A stretch of 38,536 nucleotides of DNA from Thermoplasma sp. Lineage in GTDB: Archaea; Thermoplasmatota; Thermoplasmata; Thermoplasmatales; Thermoplasmataceae. Shown piece after piece: positions 1 through 8,215 of this stretch (position 1 is the stretch's first letter; each line of letters opens with the position of its first letter). The position numbers were made by a program, and so were the translations under genes. The notes beneath the pieces were generated by a model. The model saw only the letters and a program-made list of their open reading frames with translations, made no database searches and had not been told where the DNA came from. The stretch lies in the NCBI RefSeq assembly GCF_023256435.1, contig NZ_JAGDXM010000041.1, forward strand, positions 1 through 38,536. Reading direction: 5' to 3'.

Positions 1-170
1 ATGAAGCGTCTTTCTTCATATCCGTAGCAGGTTTAATACCTCATTAGCTTTAATAGTTAATAATATAACACATTAGTTATAAATAAAGTTATTGGAACTA
101 TGTATAATATTCTTTATCCATTCCTATTTATTCATATCGAGAGGTTAGATAATGATACGTTGGCAACACG
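1..170. other. AT-rich left-edge intergenic stretch
   Basis: No gene is supported here. The stretch lies 3' of the minus-strand ABC operon and is strongly AT-rich, with several TATA-like runs. A small inverted repeat (ATGAAG ... CTTCAT, 7-base loop) sits at bases 1-19, but the window edge prevents judging its context. It may hold the ABC operon terminator and a promoter for a gene to the left. Confidence 0.4.
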
Positions 171-935
171 TCATATATTTAAGCGTGAGGATATCGATCT
201 GCTCGCATCCATCAGCTTCCTAACGTACTCAGTTTTCGGCTTCCTGAATATAGAATAAGTATCACCGTCTTCGATGATATTCCCATGATCAAAGGCGATG
301 ACATGATCGCAGAGATAGGCCACTCTGTCTAAATTGTGATCTATGTATATCACCGTGCTTCCTTTTAGATATTTTTTTAAAACAGAGAAGAGCACCATGC
401 TGTTGGGCGGGTCTATCATGGAAAATGGCTCATCAAGTATTAGAATATCAGGGTTTTGCGACACGACCATTGCAAACGCGAGTCTCTGGCGCTGTCCTCC
501 GGACAGCTTTTCTACCTCCATGGTTCCGAATTTTTTAGGATCAAGTCCGACGGTGTAAAGTAATTCTTCCATTATACGCCGATCTGATATTATTTTCGAT
601 ACGCTTTCTATATACCAATTAATGGAATTCAGAGGATTCAGAAATTTGAAGGTATCCTGAAAGATATTTCTTATCTTTTTGTTCGAATGACCTGCGGGCT
701 TTCCAAAATAAAGTAGAGATCCAGAATCAGGTTTATCAAAACCAGAAAGGATGTTCGCAAGGGTCGTCTTTCCCGATCCGGATGCACCTATTATTCCATA
801 TATTACCCCGGATATGAAATCATAAGAAAAATTCTTTATTATATCTCTTCTCTTCCACCTCATCATTGAAGTTCTATCAAGATATGTTTTGTTTATGCCT
901 TCTGCCGAAATGGCTATCTCTTCCAAATGACGCAC
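171..935 (-). CDS. ABC transporter ATP-binding protein, DppF/OppF type
   Basis: A 254-residue ATPase that would power uptake of peptides or similar solutes from the cytoplasmic face of the membrane. Visible motifs are Walker A GASGSGKTT (about residues 50-58), signature LSGGQ (144-148), Walker B ILILDEP (164-170) and a switch histidine in YIDHN. It closes a minus-strand operon and overlaps the preceding ATPase by 22 bases, so the two probably form a heterodimer as in Dpp/Opp systems. No ABC membrane subunit or binding protein lies in the window. The assignment to the peptide/nickel subfamily is by family resemblance, and the substrate is unknown. Confidence 0.85.
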   Translation of the reverse strand: MRHLEEIAISAEGINKTYLDRTSMMRWKRRDIIKNFSYDFISGVIYGIIGASGSGKTTLANILSGFDKPDSGSLLYFGKPAGHSNKKIRNIFQDTFKFLNPLNSINWYIESVSKIISDRRIMEELLYTVGLDPKKFGTMEVEKLSGGQRQRLAFAMVVSQNPDILILDEPFSMIDPPNSMVLFSVLKKYLKGSTVIYIDHNLDRVAYLCDHVIAFDHGNIIEDGDTYSIFRKPKTEYVRKLMDASRSISSRLNI

Positions 936-1810
936 CTCACAGACCTTGATTGATATTGAAACATATCTACTGGTGATCTACACTCATCACGGACATGCGG
1001 GCAGTAGTTCAAGAATGGGCATCCACCATCACCGCATTCAGAGATGAATCGGAATGGGGTGAGGTTTTTGGTGTTCAACGAAGGCCTTCTCCTGAGAATC
1101 ATCTCGGTATAGGGGTGAAGCGGATCCCGGGCAAGATCATCGGTCGAAGAATATTCCAGGATCATACCGCACATCATGACGTATATGAAATCGGAAACAT
1201 AGGTTATCACCTCGGGCGAAGTTCCGGATATGATAAATGATATGTGGTAGTCATGTGCCATTCTCTTCACAATATCCAGAAATTCAAGCGTTTCAACGCT
1301 GTCGAGAGAGGTGGTGGGCTCATCCATCATTATAAGGCTAGGGTGCATCATGATCGCCATCAGAAGTACAGAAAGATGCCTCTCCCCCTGACTGAGAAAT
1401 TGTGGTTTCTTTTTTATCATGGTGATATCCTTTCCCAGCATGTTAAGATACTGATTTAGAAGATCATGATCCAGCGCCATATTCCTCTGCTTCAGTACCT
1501 TCCCGATCTGATCGATCACGTTGCTTATGGTATCAAGAGAATCGGCTGCTGACTGCGGTACATAGACGAAGTTTGGTCTTCTCCTGTTCAGAACATCTAT
1601 GTAGTATCCGCCATTCCATGTCAATTCCCCGTTCCCATGCTTAAGGCCTGCGTTCAAGACATTAAGCAGCGTTGTCTTACCACATCCCGTTATACCCAGA
1701 ATTCCATATATACGCCCTTCATGGACGCTGATATTTATATCTCTCAATGAAAAATCAGGATAGGAAAAATTAAGATGTCTTGCATCCAATATGATATTTT
1801 CATTTTGCAT
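914..1810 (-). CDS. ABC transporter ATP-binding protein, DppD/OppD type
   Basis: A 298-residue ATPase subunit. Walker A is GITGCGKTT (about 39-47), the signature is the variant LSQGERH (139-145) and Walker B is LIMMDEP (159-165). The C-terminal region has four cysteines (CPFLNYCPHVRDEC and nearby), which matches the oligopeptide/dipeptide ATPase C-terminal domain. It overlaps the permease gene upstream by 11 bases and the second ATPase downstream by 22, suggesting translational coupling. The Q in the signature is a non-canonical but tolerated substitution. It probably pairs with the downstream ATPase; the transported solute cannot be read from the sequence. Confidence 0.83.
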   Translation of the reverse strand: MQNENIILDARHLNFSYPDFSLRDINISVHEGRIYGILGITGCGKTTLLNVLNAGLKHGNGELTWNGGYYIDVLNRRRPNFVYVPQSAADSLDTISNVIDQIGKVLKQRNMALDHDLLNQYLNMLGKDITMIKKKPQFLSQGERHLSVLLMAIMMHPSLIMMDEPTTSLDSVETLEFLDIVKRMAHDYHISFIISGTSPEVITYVSDFIYVMMCGMILEYSSTDDLARDPLHPYTEMILRRRPSLNTKNLTPFRFISECGDGGCPFLNYCPHVRDECRSPVDMFQYQSRSVRCVIWKR

Positions 1811-3362
1811 CGAGTTCCTCTTCTCTTATCAGGTTAACGCGTCTTCCTGCGCTTTCTACCACATCGGGATGCCTTCTGGAAAGCCACATTATGTAGAATA
1901 CCATGAATATTATGTATACGGCCACGGCCGCAACCGCCTGAGTTATTGGAAATACCGGTGGCACAACAGATTCATACAGTACGAATATGAAAACCGCAGT
2001 GGCAACAGCCGGTAGTATATAGTGTTCAATTGGATGCGTTATCTTGTGGAAGCCGAAATGGGTCTCCTTTAGCCTTCTGAAGAGCGTCATCACGCTCGTG
2101 TTCAGCATCAGATGAACGGATATCAGACCAACAAGAGCCATCGTAGAGAGCAGATCGAAGGAGTTTTCGAGTATATTATCAATATTCTGCAGATTCCTGC
2201 CGCTTATCAGGTAAAGGGGCCCGAAGCCCATTGCAATTTCCACAAGAAACGGCACCAGCAAACTCATAACGACCGAAATGAACGCAATGAAGATCAGCGA
2301 GACGTATGGTGTTCCGAATCTTTTGCTTATCTTCGCAAATGCCTGAGGTATTACTCTGTCGCGTGCCATGGAGAAATACACTCTCCCAGCGTTGGCCTGC
2401 ATGGCCACTGCATCGGAAAACGCGGAGTTGAAGGCGGTAAGAGACAGGAGCAGTCCGCCAATTATACCGGCATACAGTGTTGCAACGATGACACCAGGGA
2501 TCTCAGCATTAGCAAAGGAGGCCATGTTGTTTACACCCCATCCGACGGTGAGCGCATATGCAACCTCAGTGAGCACAGCTCCCACTATCAGCAGCCCCAG
2601 CACAAGCGATCTTGTTATTGAGCTCTTTACCCTCACCTCTTCTCCCAGTGGTGCAGATCCACCATAGCCTATGAAGCTGGTGAGGCCGAAGATCATGCCA
2701 AGTCCAAGCCCAGCGAATGGACCGCCATACGGTCTGAACTCCGCATTATATGATGACCAAGCAAATGGATCGAACACCCTCAGCGTGTTGTCTGGAGCGT
2801 GTATTATTATTATGATACCCAGTATCGCAAGGAATGCAACCTCATAGGCAGCTGCATATCTGACATATTTCATCTGCGGCCTTATCCCTGCTATGGCCAG
2901 TATTATGGGTGCAACTATGAATATAGCCACAAATGGAAGCCATATCCATACGGGCAGCGTTATATGGAAGAAGTATTGAACCACGCCTGGAAGCAGAATA
3001 CCAGCTACATACACTGGAATCGCCGCAGTGCTTACACCCTGATAGAGGACGTAAAGAAAGCCTGAGAGAATGGCACTCTTGGAACCAAGTGCCGTTGATA
3101 TGTAGCCGTAATAACCTCCTGCACTGGCATGATGCTTGGAAAGGTGGTAAAGCGTGTTGACCTCGAGATACATCGTCAGCGTTGCTATGAGAAAGGCCAG
3201 TGGAGTCAGTACAAAGGCGAACATAGCAGCAGATGTCATGAAGGCCACAGTATCGCAGGCCGGTGCCATCGCAGATATTTCCTCAGCTATAGCACCCCAT
3301 GTGCCAACATCTCCGTGCAATCTAATTGCTGTATCGTTTGCGGTTCCATCAATACCATTCAT
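1800..3362 (-). CDS. APC-superfamily amino acid permease
   Basis: A 520-residue polytopic protein with about twelve hydrophobic segments, fitting the amino acid-polyamine-organocation transporter family. The first segment lies around residues 40-65 and is followed by a glycine-rich SAGGYYGYIS stretch typical of this family. Such permeases are secondary transporters for amino acids, amines or related solutes. It is the first gene of the minus-strand unit and overlaps the first ABC ATPase. A TATA-like TAAATAAT lies about 24 bases before the start (near 3382-3390 on the minus strand), so the transcript is probably leaderless. Substrate unknown. Confidence 0.85.
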   Translation of the reverse strand: MNGIDGTANDTAIRLHGDVGTWGAIAEEISAMAPACDTVAFMTSAAMFAFVLTPLAFLIATLTMYLEVNTLYHLSKHHASAGGYYGYISTALGSKSAILSGFLYVLYQGVSTAAIPVYVAGILLPGVVQYFFHITLPVWIWLPFVAIFIVAPIILAIAGIRPQMKYVRYAAAYEVAFLAILGIIIIIHAPDNTLRVFDPFAWSSYNAEFRPYGGPFAGLGLGMIFGLTSFIGYGGSAPLGEEVRVKSSITRSLVLGLLIVGAVLTEVAYALTVGWGVNNMASFANAEIPGVIVATLYAGIIGGLLLSLTAFNSAFSDAVAMQANAGRVYFSMARDRVIPQAFAKISKRFGTPYVSLIFIAFISVVMSLLVPFLVEIAMGFGPLYLISGRNLQNIDNILENSFDLLSTMALVGLISVHLMLNTSVMTLFRRLKETHFGFHKITHPIEHYILPAVATAVFIFVLYESVVPPVFPITQAVAAVAVYIIFMVFYIMWLSRRHPDVVESAGRRVNLIREEELDAK

Positions 3363-3386
3363 TGTGCCAGTTATCTTTTAATATTA

Positions 3387-3409
3387 TTTAGTATTTACTG
3401 AATACTAAA
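3387..3409. repeat. inverted repeat 1 in divergent promoter region
   Basis: Perfect 9-base arms TTTAGTATT / AATACTAAA separated by TACTG. It lies directly upstream of the TATA-like element of the minus-strand permease gene, overlapping where TFB would contact DNA, so it could be an operator. Confidence 0.6.
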
Positions 3410-3432
3410 ATTATTAGCATATTGCTAATAAT
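3410..3432. repeat. inverted repeat 2, perfect 10-base arms
   Basis: Arms ATTATTAGCA / TGCTAATAAT around a 3-base centre. It abuts inverted repeat 1 without a gap and sits just upstream of the plus-strand TATA element at 3443-3451. A binding site for a dimeric regulator is the simplest reading. Confidence 0.65.
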
Positions 3433-3442
3433 TCAGACAACC

Positions 3443-3451
3443 GTTTTATCA
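3443..3451 (+). promoter_or_regulatory. TATA element of the 3471 gene
   Basis: GTTTTATCA is centred about 24 bases before the ATG at 3471, the spacing expected for a leaderless archaeal transcript. It lies between inverted repeat 2 and a third small dyad (GTCTG ... CAGAC, 3454-3470) that runs up to the start codon. Confidence 0.5.
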
Positions 3452-3470
3452 TGGTCTGCAATATACAGAC

Positions 3471-4517
3471 ATGGAACCACCCGGCAAGCTCGATAGGGAA
3501 TTCTTCACATCAAGGATACTGTCCAGAACTGGTGCAAGGCATGATGCAGACGTTGTTCCGCCAGCGAACGGCGTAGATGTGGGCATTATAAGGATCGGCG
3601 ATGGCAGGGTTCTCTCGATTACGACGGATCCATTCTATTTCGATCCCATATTCGGCTATGAGGATTCTGCCTGGTTTGCATACCATATCTTGGCATCTGA
3701 CCTACTGACGTCTGGAGCAAATCCTGATTACATGACCGTGGATCTGAATTTACCGCTTTCCATGACCGATGAGGAAATCGAAAGAATGTGGTCAGCCTTC
3801 ACCAATGAAGCATCAAAATTCGGTACATCGATCATAACCGGGCATACGGCAAGGTACGCTGGAACATCGTTTCCTATGATAGGCGGTATAACAGCTATGG
3901 GATTCATCGGTGAAGATGAGTACGTGACAAGTTCCATGGCGGAGCCGGGAGACAGGATAGTGCTGACCAAATCGCCAGGGATTGAGGCCGCAGCTCTGCT
4001 CACAAGGTTGTTCCCAGAAACCATAAAATCCAGGCTTGGGGAGGATTCGTACTCATATGGCTTTGGTCTGTTCAGGAGATTAACAACGGTCTACGAAAGC
4101 ATGGTTGCCAGAAAGGTCGGCCTCAGAAGCAGGGTAACGGCCATGCACGACGTAACTGAAGGAGGGCTTCTAGGTGCATTGTTCGAAATTGCAGATTCAT
4201 CTGGTAACGGCATCAGGATATATGAGGAGAACATACACGTAGACAATTACATAGACAACGTATGTTCACTCTTTGGAATAGATCCCCTGAAGGCGATAAG
4301 TGAAGGGGCACTTCTCATAACCGTAAGGGAAGATTTCGCACAGCATCTGATCTCTGCATTAAAGGAAGAGGGGATCGAAGCAAGCATCATCGGGGAGATA
4401 ACCGATAATAGAGGGGAAAGGATACTCACGGGCAAGGAGAAGAGGCTGATCGGGCCGCCGGAGAAGGATCCGTTCTGGGCTGCTGTTGAATACGGTATGA
4501 AGAAGGGCTGGAGATGA
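3471..4517 (+). CDS. AIR synthase-related (HypE/ThiL/PurM fold) ATP-binding protein
   Basis: A 348-residue protein of the PurM/HypE/ThiL/SelD superfamily, whose members use ATP to phosphorylate or dehydrate small substrates. Visible features are the N-terminal acidic segment with TTDPFYFDP, the LLTSGANPDYM segment of the dimer fold, the GHTARY region and a late HDVTEGGLLGALFE motif typical of the second domain. It overlaps thiE by the four bases ATGA, implying coupling. From this context a thiamine-monophosphate kinase-like role is plausible, but HypE-like proteins of unknown role are common in archaea without hydrogenases. The start is supported by a TATA element about 24 bases upstream. Confidence 0.75.
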   Translation: MEPPGKLDREFFTSRILSRTGARHDADVVPPANGVDVGIIRIGDGRVLSITTDPFYFDPIFGYEDSAWFAYHILASDLLTSGANPDYMTVDLNLPLSMTDEEIERMWSAFTNEASKFGTSIITGHTARYAGTSFPMIGGITAMGFIGEDEYVTSSMAEPGDRIVLTKSPGIEAAALLTRLFPETIKSRLGEDSYSYGFGLFRRLTTVYESMVARKVGLRSRVTAMHDVTEGGLLGALFEIADSSGNGIRIYEENIHVDNYIDNVCSLFGIDPLKAISEGALLITVREDFAQHLISALKEEGIEASIIGEITDNRGERILTGKEKRLIGPPEKDPFWAAVEYGMKKGWR

Positions 4518-5176
4518 GTGATAAAAGCAAGAAACTGAGCGGTCTATACCTCGTCACTCAGGATTATTTCGGTGAGGAATTCTACAGGATAATAGAGGAA
4601 GCCATAATAGGCGGCGTAGATATAGTTCAATACAGGGATAAAACTAATCCAAAGGACGTAAGAAGGGATGTTGCCAGAAAGGTCAAGCGCATATGTTCAA
4701 GGTATGATATACCGTTCTTCATAGATGATGACGTTGGTCTTGCAATTGAGATAGATTCTGACGGTGTTCACATAGGTAAGGATGACATGCCGTTGCCGGA
4801 GGCCAGAAGGCTTTTCAACGGCTTCATAGGTTATTCAACATATGGTGACAGAGAGATGGCCATATACGCCGAACAGAACGGAGCCGATTATGTGGCGTTC
4901 GGACCATTCTTTCACACAGGAACAAAGAAGGATGCAGGTATTTACGATATTGGCGTCCTGAAGGATATTCACAGATACGTTGACATACCCGTGTTCGTAA
5001 TAGGCGGTATCAGCAGATCGAACGTCTCTGCATTCTCTGAATACGATATCGACGGAATCGCAGTGGTGTCAGCCATTTTTTCATCTCCAGATCCCAGGTC
5101 TGCAGCTAGAGATCTGAAGGAGGCGTTTCAAAACTCGGTGATACGATCTCGCAGATCAGATGATCGAACCCATTAG
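4514..5176 (+). CDS. thiE: Thiamine-phosphate synthase ThiE
   Basis: A 220-residue TIM-barrel enzyme joining HMP-pyrophosphate and the thiazole phosphate to make thiamine monophosphate. Family motifs appear in order: VDIVQYRDK (usually VQLREK) near residue 38, [20 protein letters not shown] for diphosphate and metal binding, [15 protein letters not shown], and VFVIGGIS for the phosphate site. Length is normal. It overlaps the preceding AIR-synthase-like gene by ATGA. In the pathway the product would next be phosphorylated by a ThiL-type kinase, for which the upstream neighbour is a candidate. No TPP riboswitch signature was seen upstream of the pair. Confidence 0.9.
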   Translation: MSDKSKKLSGLYLVTQDYFGEEFYRIIEEAIIGGVDIVQYRDKTNPKDVRRDVARKVKRICSRYDIPFFIDDDVGLAIEIDSDGVHIGKDDMPLPEARRLFNGFIGYSTYGDREMAIYAEQNGADYVAFGPFFHTGTKKDAGIYDIGVLKDIHRYVDIPVFVIGGISRSNVSAFSEYDIDGIAVVSAIFSSPDPRSAARDLKEAFQNSVIRSRRSDDRTH

Positions 5177-5182
5177 AAATGC

Positions 5183-5189
5183 TTATATA
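5183..5189 (+). promoter_or_regulatory. TATA box of thermosome gene
   Basis: TTATATA lies 30-36 bases before the ATG at 5219, between the thiE stop and thsB. A transcript start near 5211 leaves almost no leader, and no ribosome binding site is evident. Confidence 0.7.
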
Positions 5190-5218
5190 GAAGTTTATTT
5201 TTACTCCATTGGATAGCC

Positions 5219-6853
5219 ATGATAGCTGGACAACCTATATTCATTCTTAAGGAAGGTACTAAGAGAGAAAGCGGAAAAGACGCAATGAAGGAGAATATCG
5301 AAGCTGCAATTGCAATTTCAAATTCTGTCAGATCTAGTCTTGGCCCGAGGGGTATGGACAAGATGCTCGTAGACTCGCTCGGTGATATCGTCATCACCAA
5401 CGATGGTGTAACGATACTGAAAGAGATGGATGTTGAGCACCCAGCCGCCAAGATGATGGTTGAGGTATCAAAGACGCAGGATTCATTCGTTGGTGATGGT
5501 ACAACCACCGCCGTGATCATAGCGGGCGGCCTGCTCCAGCAGGCTCAGGGCCTGATAAATCAGAACGTTCACCCGACAGTGATATCAGAAGGATACAGGA
5601 TGGCCTCTGAAGAGGCAAAGAGGGTGATCGATGAGGTATCGACAAAGATCGATAAGGATGAAAAGGCGCTCCTCATCAAGATGGCACAAACCTCACTGAA
5701 CAGCAAGAGCGCATCAGTGGCCAAGGACAAGCTGGCTGAGATATCGTACGAGGCAGTCAAATCCGTAGCTGAGCTGAGGGACGGAAAATACTATGTGGAC
5801 TTCGACAACATACAGGTAGTCAAGAAACAGGGTGGCGCAATAGATGATACACAGCTCATAAACGGTATAATAGTCGACAAGGAGAAGGTCCACCCAGGAA
5901 TGCCTGATGTTGTGAAGGATGCCAAGATAGCACTGCTCGACGCACCTCTCGAGATAAAGAAGCCGGAATTCGACACAAATCTCAGGATAGAGGACCCATC
6001 AATGATTCAGAAGTTCCTAGCTCAGGAAGAGAACATGCTCAGAGAGATGGTCGATAAGATCAAATCAGTTGGCGCAAACGTTGTGATTACCCAGAAGGGA
6101 ATAGATGACATGGCACAGCACTATCTCTCAAGAGCCGGCATATACGCCGTACGCAGGGTAAAGAAGAGCGATATGGACAAGCTCGCCAAGGCAACGGGTG
6201 CATCCATAGTTTCAACCATAGATGAGATATCATCATCCGATCTCGGTTCAGCAGAGAAGGTGGAGCAGGTCAAGGTTGGCGAGGACTACATGACCTTCGT
6301 CACAGGCTGCAAGAATCCAAAGGCTGTGAGCATACTGGTAAGGGGAGAAACCGAACATGTCGTTGATGAGATGGAGAGATCCATTACCGACTCTCTGCAC
6401 GTTGTGGCGAGCGCCCTCGAGGATGGGGCTTACACCGCAGGCGGAGGTGCAACGGCCGCAGAGATAGCTTTCAGGCTTAGATCATATGCACAGAAGATAG
6501 GCGGAAGGCAGCAGCTTGCCATAGAGAAATTTGCAGACGCCATCGAGGAGATACCCAGGGCTCTGGCTGAGAACGCTGGACTTGACCCAATAGACATACT
6601 CCTGAAGCTCAGAGCTGAGCACGCCAAGGGTAACAAGACCTACGGTATCAACGTCTTCACCGGAGAGATAGAGGACATGGTGAAGAACGGCGTAATAGAG
6701 CCGATAAGGGTCGGAAAGCAGGCGATAGAGTCTGCCACTGAGGCCGCCATAATGATACTGCGTATAGATGATGTTATAGCAACCAAGTCAAGCGGTTCGT
6801 CAAGCAATCCGTCAAAGGGCGGAAGCGGCAGCAGTGAGTCATCCGAAGACTGA
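5219..6853 (+). CDS. thsB: Thermosome beta subunit (group II chaperonin)
   Basis: A 544-residue ATP-driven chaperonin subunit. It assembles with the alpha subunit into a double ring of eight subunits each that folds proteins in the cytoplasm. Visible hallmarks are [13 protein letters not shown] (about 39-51), TNDGVTIL, the ATPase motif GDGTTTA (around residue 93), and a GGGATAAE stretch near residue 402. The sequence agrees with my memory of the Thermoplasma beta subunit. The C-terminus is a Ser/Gly-rich tail ending SESSED that would hang into the ring cavity. It is a single gene with its own TATA box. The alpha subunit is not in the window. Confidence 0.97.
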   Translation: MIAGQPIFILKEGTKRESGKDAMKENIEAAIAISNSVRSSLGPRGMDKMLVDSLGDIVITNDGVTILKEMDVEHPAAKMMVEVSKTQDSFVGDGTTTAVIIAGGLLQQAQGLINQNVHPTVISEGYRMASEEAKRVIDEVSTKIDKDEKALLIKMAQTSLNSKSASVAKDKLAEISYEAVKSVAELRDGKYYVDFDNIQVVKKQGGAIDDTQLINGIIVDKEKVHPGMPDVVKDAKIALLDAPLEIKKPEFDTNLRIEDPSMIQKFLAQEENMLREMVDKIKSVGANVVITQKGIDDMAQHYLSRAGIYAVRRVKKSDMDKLAKATGASIVSTIDEISSSDLGSAEKVEQVKVGEDYMTFVTGCKNPKAVSILVRGETEHVVDEMERSITDSLHVVASALEDGAYTAGGGATAAEIAFRLRSYAQKIGGRQQLAIEKFADAIEEIPRALAENAGLDPIDILLKLRAEHAKGNKTYGINVFTGEIEDMVKNGVIEPIRVGKQAIESATEAAIMILRIDDVIATKSSGSSSNPSKGGSGSSESSED

Positions 6854-6896
6854 AAATCTTTAGGATATTTTTAAAAATTATTTATTACGAACGTGT

Positions 6897-6903
6897 TAAA
6901 TAT
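6897..6903 (+). promoter_or_regulatory. TATA box of taw1
   Basis: TTAAATA is centred about 25 bases before the GTG at 6924, supporting a leaderless transcript and that unusual start codon. The next upstream in-frame codon of note is a stop at 6897-6899. Confidence 0.6.
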
Positions 6904-6923
6904 TTGTTTTTCATGCGTATCCT

Positions 6924-7862
6924 GTGCAGAACCTCTATGCGGATATCTATCGTAAGGAACATTACGGTCTCGTGGGCAATCATTCTGCCGTGAAAGTTTG
7001 CCACTGGACAAAGGATGAGCTCCTTGGCGGTCCTGGTTGTTATAAGAATACATTCTATGGAATAAAATCCCACCAGTGTATACAGATGACACCGGCTTTG
7101 AACGCTTGCACTGAAAATTGTGCATTTTGCTGGCGTTTTCAGGGCTTCGACTCCATGCACATATCCAATGAAGACGATCCAGAGTACATACTGGAGGAGA
7201 GCATCAGGCAGCATCTGAAGCTGATCTCTGGATTCAAGGGCAATCCAAAAGTTTCAAAGGAGATATGGGAGGAAGCAACTCATCCAAAGCATATGGCAAT
7301 ATCGTTGACTGGTGAGCCAACTCTATACTCAAGATTGGGCGAACTGATCGCTGCAGCTAAAAAACGTGGCATCAGCACTTTCTTGGTCACCAATGGAACG
7401 CTGCCATCCGTACTTGAAAGGTTAGATCCTCTTCCGACGCAGCTTTATGTGACTGTTGCAGCTCCCAATAAGAAGATATTCAATGAACTTCTGAATCCAT
7501 CGATAGGAAATGGATGGGAGAATCTGATGAGAACGCTCGAACTTCTGCCCAGCCTTGACACAAGGATCGTCATCAGGCATACCCTCGTACATAATATCAA
7601 TATGCCGTACCTGGATGAATACGAAATGCTCGATAAAAAGGCCGATCCGGATTTCATAGAGGCAAAAGGCTACGTTCATGTCGGTTCGTCTATGACAAAA
7701 CTTATGGCATCCAATATGCCGTCACATACAGAGATCCTTGAGTTCTCACATGATCTTGCGGATAGAATGGGATACACCTTTGTTGCAGACAGGGTCGAAA
7801 GCAGGGTAGCTATGATCGCAAAGGATCCGTCAAAGGCAAAGATAGACTTCAGCAGCGTTTGA
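6924..7862 (+). CDS. taw1: tRNA-Phe 4-demethylwyosine synthase Taw1 (radical SAM)
   Basis: A 312-residue radical SAM enzyme that builds the tricyclic 4-demethylwyosine from N1-methylguanosine-37 of tRNA-Phe using pyruvate. The cluster motif CTENCAFC (CX3CX2C, about residues 57-64) and the following WRFQGFDS are typical of the Taw1/TYW1 radical SAM domain; SLTGEPTLYSRL corresponds to the SAM-binding GEPT motif. Length matches archaeal Taw1, which lacks the flavodoxin domain of eukaryotic TYW1. The start is GTG: the upstream ATG at 6913 is out of frame and the frame is blocked upstream. It is a stand-alone gene just after the thermosome gene. Confidence 0.9.
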   Translation: MQNLYADIYRKEHYGLVGNHSAVKVCHWTKDELLGGPGCYKNTFYGIKSHQCIQMTPALNACTENCAFCWRFQGFDSMHISNEDDPEYILEESIRQHLKLISGFKGNPKVSKEIWEEATHPKHMAISLTGEPTLYSRLGELIAAAKKRGISTFLVTNGTLPSVLERLDPLPTQLYVTVAAPNKKIFNELLNPSIGNGWENLMRTLELLPSLDTRIVIRHTLVHNINMPYLDEYEMLDKKADPDFIEAKGYVHVGSSMTKLMASNMPSHTEILEFSHDLADRMGYTFVADRVESRVAMIAKDPSKAKIDFSSV

Positions 7863-7878
7863 GGGAAATCTTTGAATA

Positions 7879-7962
7879 TTTTTGATTTATAAAAAAGTTA
7901 GGGGTTTGGGGGAAGCAGTAAAAAACTCCCTGTCCGGAAAGGCAGATGTCTCTTCGCTGTAA
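7879..7962 (+). pseudogene. possible TnpB C-terminal remnant
   Basis: A short frame beginning after a stop at 7873 reads ...RGLGEAVKNSLSGK... and ends TAA directly before the hairpin at 7963. In IS200/IS605 elements the tnpB stop codon often falls within or just before the right-end structured RNA, so this may be the last codons of a lost tnpB. There is no start codon and the peptide is too short for confident assignment. It could equally be chance. Confidence 0.3.
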
Positions 7963-7997
7963 GGAAGCTCCGAAGCTTTAGCTTAGGAGCAGCTCAC
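7930..7997 (+). ncRNA. omega-RNA-like right end of an IS200/IS605-type element (remnant)
   Basis: Two consecutive hairpins are seen. The first is CTGTC / GGCAG (7930-7945). The second is GCTCC-G-AAGC TTTA GCTT-A-GGAGC (7967-7990), preceded by GGAA and followed by AGCTCAC. The pattern of a stem capped by CTTTAG with a downstream AG..TCAC is, as I recall it, the layout at right ends of TnpB elements, where it forms the guide-RNA scaffold and the transposon terminus. No intact tnpA or tnpB is present, so this would be a decayed or internally deleted copy. A competing pairing exists between CTTTAGCTT (7976-7984) and AAGCTAAAG (8012-8020). Alternative: an unrelated structured RNA. Confidence 0.5.
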
Positions 7998-8142
7998 TCT
8001 ATTCATGATCGAAGCTAAAGAGATTTCACCAACTACAGTGAATTATTTCAGATTTATGCGTCTAAACGTCAACAGCGTAGATCACTAGGATCCATAGATT
8101 GATATGAAAAGATTATTAAAGAAAAATGGGATTCACCTCGGA
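7998..8142. other. intergenic region before tRNA-Gln
   Basis: No coding signal. It holds the putative guide-side flank of the omega-RNA-like structure, a small dyad TTCAC / GTGAA near 8024-8041, and the tRNA promoter element TTATTAAA at 8113-8120. Confidence 0.5.
8113..8120 (+). promoter_or_regulatory. TATA-like element of tRNA-Gln
   Basis: TTATTAAA lies 23-30 bases upstream of the mature tRNA 5' end at 8143, as expected for an archaeal box A. Confidence 0.5.
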
Positions 8143-8215
8143 AGCCCTGTGGTGTAGTGGCCAAGCATTATGGGCTCTGGACCCATCGACGGCAGTTCGA
8201 ATCTGCCCAGGGCTA
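8143..8215 (+). tRNA. tRNA-Gln (anticodon CUG)
   Basis: A 73-base cloverleaf. The acceptor arms AGCCCTG / CAGGGCT pair fully with discriminator A. The D arm is GTGT...GCAT, the anticodon stem ATGGG / CCCAT encloses loop CTCTGGA giving anticodon CTG, the variable loop is CGAC, and the T arm is GGCAG-TTCGAAT-CTGCC. No CCA is encoded and no intron is seen. It decodes CAG glutamine codons. Its last base abuts the stop codon of the convergent metalloprotease gene. Archaea usually charge tRNA-Gln indirectly through GatDE, which is not in the window. Confidence 0.95.

Noticed and set aside
1791-3401. Several plus-strand ORFs opposite the APC permease
   Set aside because: They are antisense shadows with histidine- and tyrosine-rich, low-quality translations and no promoters.
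3363-3470. TPP riboswitch before the thiamine genes
   Set aside because: The gap is short, lacks recognisable THI-box sequences, and the plus-strand transcript appears leaderless.
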